NCBI RefSeq assembly: GCF_032118995.1
Contig: NC_092661.1
Coordinates: 7,316,494 to 7,380,493, forward strand
Length of the DNA stretch: 64,000 nt
Source: Asterias amurensis
Lineage: Eukaryota; Echinodermata; Asteroidea; Forcipulatida; Asteriidae
Direction of reading: 5' to 3'
Shown: one piece after another, positions 1 to 9,085 of the stretch
Layout: every line of letters starts with the position of its first letter
How positions within the stretch are numbered: the stretch's first letter is position 1
Position numbers and translations under genes: made by a program
The notes under the pieces: model-generated
Seen by the model: the letters and a program-made list of their open reading frames with translations, nothing else
Told to the model about the DNA's origin: nothing
The model's database searches: none

Positions 1-1740
1 TCCTAAGTCGAGAGATCTATCGCTACACCGAATCGATCCACAGAAAAACCTATGAAAAATCTCACCTATAAATTTCTGCATCCCCTTTCGATTTTGAAAA
101 AAGTCAAATAAAACAAAATATTGACATCCTGGCCAAGGATTCGAACGGGGGACCTTTAACTCCGAAGTCGAGACATCTATCGCTTTAGACCAAATCAATC
201 CACAGAAAAACCAAGGAAAAATTCCACAAATATGCATCCTCTATCAATTTTGAAATGGTCAAATGAAACAAAATATTGACATCCTGACCAAGGATTCGAA
301 CGGAGGACCTTTGACTTTGAAGTCGAAAGATCTATCGCTACACCGAATCGATCCACAGAAAAACCTATGAAAAATATCACCTATAAATTTCTGCATCCCC
401 TATCGATTTTAAAAAATGTCAAATGAAACAAAGTGTTGACATCCTGATGGCCAATGATTCGAACGGGGACCTTTACTTCCTAAGTCGAGAGATCTACCGC
501 TAGACCAAATAGATCCACAGAAAAACTTAGGAAAAATCTCACCTATATATTTCTCCATCCCCTTTCGATTTTGAAAATTTCATATAAAACAAAATATTGA
601 CATCCTGGCCAAGGACTGCGAAGTCGAGACATCTATCGCTAGACCAAATAGATCCATGCACAGAAAAACCTAGGAAAATCCTCACCTATAAATTTCTGCA
701 TCCCCTTTCGATTTTGAAAATTTCAAATGAAACAAAATATTGACATCCTGGCCAAGGATTCGAACGGAGGACCTTTGACTTTGAAGTCGAAAGATCTATC
801 GCTAGACGAACTCGATCCACAGAAAAACCTATCAACAATACCACAAATATGCATCCTCTATCAATTTTGAAATGGTCCAACGAAACAAAAATATTTACAT
901 CCTGGCCAAGGATGCGAACGGGGACCTTTGACTCCGAAGTCGAGAGATCTACCGCTAGACCAAATCGATCCACAGGAAAACCTATGATAAATCTCACCTA
1001 TAAATTTCTGCATCCCCTATCGATTTTGAAAAAAGTCAAATGAAACAAAATATTGACATCCTGGCCAAGGATTCGAACGGGGGACCTTTAACTCCGAAGT
1101 CGAGATATCTATCGCTTTAGACCAAATCAATCCACAGAAAAACCAAGGAAAAATTCCACAAATATGCATCCTCTATCAATTTTGAAATGGTCAAATGAAA
1201 CAAAATATTGACATCCTGACCAAGGATTCGAACGGAGGACCTTTGACTTTGAAGTCGAAAGATCTATCGTTACACCGAATCGATCCACAGAAAAACCTAT
1301 GAAAAATATCACCTATAAATTTCTGCATCCCCTATCGATTTTAAAAAATGTCAAATGAAACAAAGTGTTGACATCCTGATGGCCAATGATTCGAACGGGG
1401 ACCTTTACTTCCTAAGTAGAGAGATCTACCGCTAGACCAAATAGATCCACAGAAAAACTTAGGAAAAATCTCACCTATATATTTCTGCATCCCCTTTCGA
1501 TTTTGAAAATTTCATATAAAACAAAATATTGACATCCTGGCCAAGGACTGCGAAGTCGAGACATCTATCGCTAGACCAAATAGATCCATGCACAGAAAAA
1601 CCTAGGAAAATCCTCACCTATAAATTTCTGCATCCCCTTTCGATTTTGAAAATTTCAAATGAAACAAAATATTGACATCCTGGCCAAGGATTCGAACGGA
1701 GGACCTTTGACTTTGAAGTCGAAAGATCTATCGCTACACC
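1..1740. repeat. Higher-order repeat, period ~932 bp
   Basis: The order of variant units from about 1 to 800 recurs from about 933 to 1735 with only scattered differences. For example the unit with 'ctttagaccaaatcaatcc' is at about 180 and 1112, the one with 'caaagtgttgacatcctgatgg' at about 428 and 1360, and the one with a short deletion before 'ctgcgaagtcgagac' at about 615 and 1548. A partial third copy follows at 1740-1975. Blocks of six units have therefore been duplicated together, probably by unequal crossing-over. Confidence 0.75.
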
Positions 1741-2570
1741 GAATCGATCCACAGAAAAACCTATGAAAAATATCAACTATAAATTTCTGCATCCCCTATC
1801 GATTTAAAAAAATGTCAAATGAAACAAAGTGTTGACATCCTGATGGCCAAGGATTCGAACGGGGTCCTTTACTTCCTAAGTAGAGAGATCTACCGCTAGA
1901 CCAAATAGATCCACAGAAAAACTTAGGAAAAATCTCACCTATATATTTCTGCATCCCCTTTCGATTTTGAAAATTTCAAATGAAACAAAATATTGACATG
2001 CTTGCAAAGGATTCGAACGGGGGACCTTTGACTCCGAAGTCGAGACATCTACCGCTAGACCAAATCGATCCACAGAAAAACTTAGGAAAAATCTCACCTA
2101 TATATTTCTGCATCCCCTTTCGATTTTGAAAATTTCAAATGAAACAAAATATTGACATCCTTGCAAAGGATTCGAACGGGGGACCTTTGACTCCGAAGTC
2201 GAGACATCTACCGCTAGACCAAATCGATCCACAGAAAAATCTAGGGAAAAAATCCACAAATATGCATTCTCTGTCAATTTTGAAATGGTCAAATGAAACA
2301 AAATATTGACATCATGACCAAGGATTCGAACAGAGGACCTTTAACTCCGAAGTCGAGAGATCTAGCGCTAGACCAAATCGATCCACAGAAAAACCTAAGA
2401 AAATTTCCACAAATATGCAGCCTCTATCAATTTTGAAATGGTCAAATGAAACAAAATACTGACATCCTGACCAAGGATTCGAACGGAGGACCTTTGACTC
2501 CTAAGTCGAGACATCTACCGGTAGACCAAATCGATCCACAGAAAAACCTAGCAAAAATAATCCACAACAT
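1..2570 (-). repeat. Tandem array of ~160 bp tRNA-like (SINE-like) units
   Basis: About 16 units of roughly 145-165 bp follow each other. Each is recognisable by 'gacatcctg', then 'ccaaggattcgaacgg', 'gtcgagagatctaccgctag' and 'gatccacagaaaaacc'. Read on the minus strand, a typical unit contains TGGTCTAGCGG (fits the Pol III A box TRGYNNARNNG) and, 44 bases later, GTTCGAATC (fits the B box GWTCRANNC), which is tRNA spacing. Between them many units have CTTCGGA, as in an arginine tRNA anticodon loop. The T stem no longer pairs, so these are not tRNA genes. The array is a satellite built from a tRNA-derived monomer. Short open frames inside it are by-products. Confidence 0.85.
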
Positions 2571-2993
2571 CCTGACCTAGGATTCGAACGGAGGACTTTT
2601 GATTCCCAAGTCGAGAGATTTACCGCTAGACCAATCCGATTTACAGAAATACCAACGAAAAATCTTCTGATAAGTTTCTACACCCATCAATTTTAAAAAG
2701 ATAAAGGGTAAAAAGAGATTTGATCGAACTTCGGAATCTAGCAAATACCCTATGGACCATTTGGATTCACACAAAAACAAAGGAAAAATCATACTGATAA
2801 ATTTCTGGTTGCCCTTATCAATATTGAAATGGCCATACATGTATGTAAATGAAAATTTAAGTTCCTGGCCTAGGAAACGAACAGGGGACCTCCGATTCTG
2901 AAGTCTAGCAATCACCCTCTGAACCATTTTTGATCCACAGAAAAACCTAGGACAAATCACACAGATACTTTTTACACTTGTGTTTATTGACAA
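2571..2993 (-). repeat. Diverged edge units of the tRNA-like array
   Basis: Two or three more units continue past the regular array, with spacing widening to about 190 bp. The B-box region is still visible as 'aggattcgaacgg' at 2580 but has decayed to 'aggaaacgaacagg' near 2872. Decay toward the edge is usual in satellite arrays, where homogenisation is weaker at the border. Confidence 0.6.
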
Positions 2994-3137
2994 AAATTAA
3001 ACAAAAGCGAAAATATGGGAAAATGGTTACAAAAACATACATCGTTTTTTTCTCTAAAGTAATAAATAAGTTTTTGGGGTAACTATAGTAAACGAGAAAC
3101 TATTTGATTTGATTTCATTAAAAAGACACACTCTTAA

Positions 3138-3703
3138 AGTCACCTGGAAGTGGTATTTTTTCAAAATAAAGCTTTTGTCACTAATATATGTGTTTTGATG
3201 AGTGGAATGTGAATAAACAGTTAACTAAGGTTTTAAAAAATCAGTTCTTATGTTATTTACAAATTTAAGAGTAGACCCCGACCCGAGAGGGCGCTGTTCG
3301 TGACGAAAATCGAGGCAGACTTTGCCTGTGTTGCGTAGAGTAAACACAATTGCAAAGTACATGTACGGACCAAGTCGTGAGTTTGTACGTTTCAGAAAAA
3401 AAAAATGTTTTTTTCCCGGCAACGCCGACCGGGTGTATTGCTGCTGAATGCAGAAAAACACTTTTTGAAATGTACCAACTCACGACTTGGACATACATGT
3501 ACTTTGCACGTGTGTTTACTATACGCATTGCAGGCAAAGTCTGCCTCGATAGACGTCACAAAAGGGGTAGGCGGAGTCAGCCCCCCAAACAACTTTATAT
3601 ATTTTTTAAACATATAAATCGTGACAAACAATTACTAAAAACATTGTTTCGTAAGCATATACTCTTATGTTTGAAAGAAAAAAAATTCTATTTCCAGGTG
3701 ACT
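3138..3703 (-). mobile_element. Rearranged non-autonomous copy of the THAP-bearing DNA element
   Basis: The ends are AGTCACCTGGAA and its inverse TTCCAGGTGACT, the same termini as the larger element at 20099-21287. The left part matches, in reverse, the right end of that element (GCGCCCTCTCGGGTCGGGG region). The middle (about 3310-3450) matches its promoter and THAP start in forward orientation. The right part matches its left end in reverse. The copy is therefore scrambled and folds back on itself: 3299-3400 pairs with 3473-3563. It has no usable coding region. Confidence 0.7.
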
Positions 3704-4198
3704 GTAAAGGAACATTACAGAATTGGTTTTTGCTAACAAAACAGTTACTGGCAGTGTAAGTACTTTATGTAATCCACCATATACATAAACTGACAAACCT
3801 GTAGAAGTTTGAGATCGATGGCCATCTGGGTCACGAGAGAATAGTGAAAAACTGGTTACAAATTTTGCATTGCATCAATGCCAAACTAAAAAATAATAAA
3901 ACGCTCACTGAGCGATTAACTCCAAACGCGAAGTTGTATTATTTATTTCTCATCAAATATGACATTTCAGACAGAAATATTTCAAGGGATGTTTTCAACT
4001 ATCATCATCATTTGATCGTGTAAGTTTTATGTAAATCTGTGATCTTCACAATTTTTGTTTCTTACCAATTCTGTAACCTTCCTTTAAGGAAGATCACCAG
4101 TGTCGTACAGTCCAAGCATGTCAATCACTTAATACATGTATGGTCGTTCAACCTTTACACTGACAGAAAATCTAGTTTATTATCATATCTTATTTCGA
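3704..4198. other. Intergenic, no recognisable feature
   Basis: AT-rich single-copy-looking DNA. No exon-like frame with splice borders, RNA gene or repeat was recognised. Confidence 0.5.
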
Positions 4199-4412
4199 GA
4201 AAGACACTGGACACTATTGGTAATTACTTTAATTAACAGTTAGCATAAAAACTTACTTGGTAACGAGCAATGGAGAGCTGTTGATAATATAAAACATTGT
4301 GAGAAACGGCTACTTCTGAAGTAACAAAATTTTTGTGAAAGAGGTAATTTCTTATGAAATATTAAAATACTTCAGGCCCCGAAGCCTTTTATTTGAAATA
4401 ACCAAAGGTGTC
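4199..4412 (+). mobile_element. MITE, TTAAAGGCAGTGGACACTATTGG family, partial
   Basis: It begins 'aagacactggacactattgg' and continues with the family body ('gagagctgttgataatataaaacattgtgagaaacgg'), then loses similarity, so only one half is preserved. This is one of at least eight family members in the window. Confidence 0.65.
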
Positions 4413-4937
4413 AAAGCCAAGGAATGATTTCTAGCTGAAGCACAATGGGATTCAAGTCCAAGTTGATGATGCAATCATCAAGGTTTCCTCTGTGATCTCA
4501 GAATTTTACTTTCCTGAAAAAGAGAAACAAAAACTCATATAATTATCAGAAAAGATTTGTATTTGCTATGTTAAAGTTACCTTGGTTACCCTGCCACCCA
4601 TAATTCCATCATTATACTTAGTAGAAGTAACTTAATTTCTATCCTATAGCGATCAACAAACACACCATGCAATCAAACAAAGCTGTAAAAATGTCATCAA
4701 ATGTTTGGTTTCAATACAGCAACAACAACAACAAAATGGTTTATAAAATGTAGGGATTTGTACACATTCACATACATTCTTATTTCTCTTTTCTAAACTT
4801 TGACAGTATTTCAGAAAGAAAAATTTCTTTTATGGATTGGTAGTGATATCAACTTTTATAATCAGTTATTTTTAAGTTTCCACTTTTTGAAAAAATAAAT
4901 AAAAAGATTATAACGATAACCACTACTGTGCAATCTC
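4413..4937. other. Intergenic, no recognisable feature
   Basis: AT-rich sequence with no supported gene. It includes a short (CAA)n run near 4720. Confidence 0.5.
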
Positions 4938-4995
4938 ATTATAAAAAGCCGGATCGTGTCTGTGTGTGCGTGTGTGTGCGTGCGTGTGTATGTTA
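4938..4995. repeat. TG/CG microsatellite
   Basis: Alternating TG with interspersed CG ('gtgtgtgcgtgtgtgtgcgtgcgtg'). Confidence 0.8.
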
Positions 4996-5284
4996 TTGGA
5001 TCTCCTCCCTGGATACCACATCAAACCTCACCAAATTTACACAGAAGAAAGACGCTGACTTTGTCTTGACACTCATCTATTTTTGAACAAAATTGAGAAT
5101 TGACAGATTTATAAGCAAAAAACAGCAAAATTTGTGGGGTGTTGCGCGCTGTTTTTACTGTTGCTATGGGCAGCGCGCGCGTACAGTGAAAGCAAAGAGC
5201 GGTTGCTATGGGCTGTGCGCGAGTACAGTACAGTGGCTGCGCCCATAGCCTGATTTTGGGTAAGAATATTGACGTCGTGCATAA

Positions 5285-5850
5285 ATATTAAGAAAGGCAT
5301 ATGGGACAGGATCATAGAGAACGGAGGCAGGCTTTAGAGCCAAGGGACGGGGAGAGGGTAGGGGCAGGGGGACGTGGGAACGGCACCTAGTATTTAACTG
5401 TTTCTATGGGATGGGATCATGGAGAACGGAGGAATGGTAAACAAAGGCAGGCTTTAGAGCATGTATAGGACGGGGAGAGGGAAGGCGCAGAGGGACGTGG
5501 GAACGGCACCTAGTATTTAACTGTTTCTATGGGATGGGATCGTGAAGAACGGAGGAATGGAGAACAAAGGCAGGCTTTAGAGCATGTATAGGACGGGGAG
5601 AGGGAAGGCGCAGAGGGACGTGGGAACGGCACCTAGTATTTAACTGTTTCTATGGGATGGGATCGTGAAGAACGGAGGAATGGAGAACAAAGGCAGGCTT
5701 TAGAGCATGTATAGGACGAGGAGAGGGAAGGCGCAGGGGGACGGGGGAACGGCACCTATTATTTAACTGATGCTATGGGACGGGATCATGGAGAACGGAG
5801 GCAGGTTTTAGAGCACGTGGGGCGGGGAGAGGGAAGAGGCAGGGGGATGA
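5285..5850. repeat. 123 bp tandem repeat, about 4.5 copies
   Basis: Units run from 'tatgggatgggatc' through 'gaacggagg', 'caggctttagagcatgtatagg', 'cggggagagggaaggcgcag' to 'cggcacctagtatttaactg'. The CACC of 'ggcacctag' lies at 5384, 5507, 5630 and 5753, exactly 123 bases apart. The middle three units are almost identical, and the outer ones are shorter and diverged. Although 123 is a multiple of three, no sustained open frame was seen. Confidence 0.85.
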
Positions 5851-6470
5851 ATAAAACTGAATAAAACACGCCTTAAATTAAAAGTTTACACATGGGGACG
5901 TTCATTTTAAAAATCGCGACATCTACACCTTTTTAATTACCCCCCCCCTCCAAAAACACACGACTTTCTTTATAGTTCGGACAAACTGAGTGAAACATGC
6001 CTTAAAAGTTTACGCATTTGGACATTCATTGCACATGACAAATTATTTTTAAGATTTGGTTACCGTTACTTTAACAACCAGCCGAAGATTATACACTTAA
6101 TTATCACTTATTCTTTAATTATGAAGTCATTGGATTGGTTTGGTGTCATAAATGGCAGCTTGCATGTGTCACACATTTGCTTCACGATATCTTTTAAATG
6201 CAATTTGATGGGTGTTTCTTGAATATTATTATTTTTAAAGTGATGTCAGTAAAACTAACACTAACACTGATTTTTTGATGTGATCTGATGATGTCATCGC
6301 AACTTTACTGTCGTTACGTGGTCATTGTGTAACGCATCACCCCCCTTGCACTATGATCAGATCATCAACAGTGCACATTTTCATGCATAGCAGGTATTCA
6401 GGTGCCCAGTTTACTTGTCTAGTGGGACCCGCAGTACAGGAATTTGCGTACAAGTGTGCGAATGAGGGAT
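5851..6470. other. Intergenic, no recognisable feature
   Basis: Includes a C run near 5941. No gene or repeat family recognised. Confidence 0.45.
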
Positions 6471-6705
6471 AATGAACGGGACGGGAACAAAATTAATTCG
6501 ACTGACAAATAATACAAAACGGGAAAAACAGGACGAGAAAATAATGATCAGGACGGAAAAAAATTAACGGGGTTGGGAAATAATACGGGAAAGGAAAACA
6601 GACAAGGGACTAAAAAAATGATACGGGACAGGAAAAGAATAAACTGAAAGGGAACAAAATTATTTAATAAAAAGGAGTACAAACAGGGACAGGGTAATTG
6701 GTATT
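6471..6705. repeat. Purine-rich degenerate repeat (gggacnggaaaanaat-like)
   Basis: Loose reiteration of 'cgggacaggaaaa' and 'gggaacaaaatta' motifs on one strand. The 101-residue reverse frame across it is the pyrimidine complement of this low-complexity tract and is not a gene. Confidence 0.55.
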
Positions 6706-6929
6706 GTGACGTCACTCTTTGCTTAGCAATTAAGATCGATACAAAGTTCAATCTATGTGCTTTGTAAAATCGAAAAAGCGCAAAACTCTTCCGGCTAGTT
6801 CTGATAATTCTAATAGTAAAGCTGACCACAAGAGTTTGCCCTGAAAAGGTCATTTTTGCACATAATGCATAGCAAATAAATATTCAATTCCTTTAAAATG
6901 TCCATCTAAGACACATATGTGTATTAGAT

Positions 6930-7509
6930 GGACATGTCAGACTTACCTCATGTCTTCCGATTTTGATAAAAACTGCTGTGATTGTAGGTCCTTATGAGCA
7001 ATGAATGCACACAAATTTTTAGCCCGATCGGACTTACCATGTGGTCAGGGCAGAAACCACTAAAAACTGACATTTTAGGGTAAAATACCACCTTTTTGGT
7101 AAAAATATGTCATAACCATGTCAACTATGTCAATTCCAATGACATATATGCAAATTTGGTATCAAAATGATGAGAATTGCATGTTCAAATCAATTCTTTT
7201 GTCAAAAATAAATTTTCTGAAATGTAGGTCACTGTAATCTTGTAATCTTTAATATGTTATCGTGACCATTGACCCAGTTTTTGAAAAAATGTATCATTCC
7301 AAAAATCAACACAATAAAAATCACTTGATAGAGCGTGTCTTCCTCTACCAGAATCCACTAAGAAACCGTTGGGCTCTTCCTGACCACATGGTAAGACGAA
7401 TCGGGCTAAAAATTGGTGTGCATTCATTGCTCATTAGGACCTACAAGCACAGCCATTTTTATCAAAATCAGAAGACATGAGGTAATAAAGTGTGTTGGTC
7501 TGACATGGA
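6930..7509. mobile_element. Fold-back (long inverted repeat) element
   Basis: The left arm, about 6930-7065 ('gtcagacttacctcatgtcttc' through 'cttaccatgtggtcagg'), is matched in reverse by about 7383-7509 ('cctgaccacatggtaag' through 'gaagacatgaggtaat'). The arms are around 130 bp and the spacer about 320 bp. This is a typical non-autonomous MITE or fold-back layout. No coding capacity. Confidence 0.75.
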
Positions 7510-7867
7510 ATGACCCATATTAAAAGTCAAACAAAGAAACAAAGAGCACAAACTTAATTTAAAAAACATTATCTATGTTGGCATGTGACTAATGCAGCAA
7601 CGATCTAGTTGTATGCAAGTATAACATTCAAATGTCCACATTCATTTGTTGACTGTTTGTTTTGCAAATCTCTGAATTACAAAATGATGTGCTACATGTA
7701 CACACAATACTGAATATTTCCTTAATTTTTATATTTCTTGGATAACTTAATTCCAGGCATTTGTGGATTGAATGAAGATTTACGATATCCAGTGGGTGGT
7801 AGACTCACCAGGTCCATTCAATGTTCTTAAAGTGTGCTCAGAGCTACATACTAAGCAATTGACACTT
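7510..7867. other. Intergenic, no recognisable feature
   Basis: AT-rich. No supported gene. Confidence 0.45.
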
Positions 7868-8262
7868 TTAGTAAGCTTGGGCAATAGTACGATATTATCG
7901 AATATCGCGATACTAATTTGGAAACGATTTCGATATCGGATCGCTTTGGTTTTAATTGAAATATCGATATCGCGATATATCGCGATATATCACGATATAT
8001 CGCGATATCGATTAGGTATCGCAATATCGTGATGTATTTCCTAGCTGAGACATCTTGCACCCCATAGGTTTGAAGTAAAACCAGAAGAATAGGTCATTAG
8101 AACACCTCTCTTATGCTATGACTGTCTCTTCTACAACTTTCATGGGGAGATTGAAGACTGATGATGTCAAATTTCATTAATCGCGATTATATTGAATATC
8201 GCGATATATTGTCGGCGATATATCGTGAATAAAATAAATCTTTATCGCCAAAGCTTAACTTA
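7868..8262. mobile_element. Palindrome-rich 'ATATCGCGATA' element
   Basis: Dense reiteration of self-complementary CGATATCGCGATATATCG motifs at 7880-8035 and 8180-8230, bounded by 'agtaagcttgggcaatagtacgat' on the left and, in reverse, 'agttaagctttggcgataaag' on the right. These look like imperfect terminal inverted repeats of a MITE. No coding content. Confidence 0.55.
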
Positions 8263-8321
8263 GTCGCAGGGTCAGTAATGAACACAGGAGTGTCCAAATG
8301 CTTAGAATATGATCATCTGCT

Positions 8322-8714
8322 CTTATGGACACATTTTGTAATTGCCAAAGACCAGTCTTCTCACTTGGTGTATCTCAACATATGCATAAAATAACAAACC
8401 TGTTAAAATTTGAACTCAATTGGTTGTCGAAGTGAAAGTTGCGACAAGTTAATGGAAGAAAAAACACCCTAGTCACACGAAATTGTTGGCTTTCAGATGC
8501 TTGATTTCGAGACCTCAGCTGAGATCTCGAAATCAAGTCCAAATATTTTAGTGAAAAATTACTTCCTTCTCAAAAACTACGTCACTGCAGAGGGAGCCCG
8601 GGTTTCTCACATTGTTTTATACTATCAACAGCTCTCCATTGCTCATTACCAAGTCAGTTTTTATGCAAACAAATATTTTGAGTATTTACAAATAGTTTTC
8701 AGTGCCTTTAGGCA
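8322..8714 (-). mobile_element. MITE, TTAAAGGCAGTGGACAC family
   Basis: Family layout with a central palindrome ('gagacctcagctgagatctc' near 8510), flanked by 'gtcacacgaaattgttggctttcagatgcttga' and 'ctcaaaaactacgtcactgcagaggg', ending 'cagtgcctttagg'. Diverged copy just downstream of the last recognised ZUP1 exon. Confidence 0.75.
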
Positions 8715-8861
8715 GAGGACCTGTCACATAAAACAAATTTGAGGTGGTATTTTGGCTGATATTCAGTTTCTGATATGCAGGATATGTCTGTGCTGAGCAA
8801 ATTTGTGTGTATAGGCAGCTCCATGAAACAGTGACAGGGTGCATGCAAATTGAACCAATAC

Positions 8862-9085
8862 CTCATATTCCTGTTGGGTTGTCATCAGCCTATCAACACT
8901 CACTATCTGGTACTGTTTGGCCTTCATCTGTACAAGACTCTTTCTGATTGGTCGCATAGCATATCCATCTAGCTTGTCCATGCCTAGACCTCGCATATCA
9001 TTAACCTTATAGCTGGGGTCAAACAGAAGAAGCCTGATGGAGTTGTCTTTGTGGACTTCACAGCCAATGATGGTCCTGCTATGGC
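8862..9085 (-). CDS. ZUP1: ZUP1 coding exon 5: catalytic His and Asp
   Basis: 224 bases starting GHSRTIIGCEVHKDNSIRLL and containing LLLFDPS, the positions that carry the catalytic His and Asp in the family, then KQYQIVSVD. The left border is uncertain: GAG/GTATTG at 8862 is a fair donor. If it is not used, the frame stops at 8763. Confidence 0.88.

Noticed and set aside
1..2570. CRISPR array
   Set aside because: The repeats are long, diverged and contiguous, without unique spacers, and the DNA is eukaryotic.
195..2993. Many short open frames within the first 3 kb (for example minus 686-997 and 2577-2993)
   Set aside because: They follow the ~160 bp tandem unit, repeat the same peptide and have no splice or start context; they are by-products of the satellite.
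3225..3736. Overlapping open frames on both strands
   Set aside because: They cover the scrambled non-coding transposon copy; no domain and no splice sites.
6548..6853. 101-residue minus-strand frame rich in Phe/Leu
   Set aside because: It is the complement of a purine-rich degenerate repeat; composition explains the hydrophobic look.
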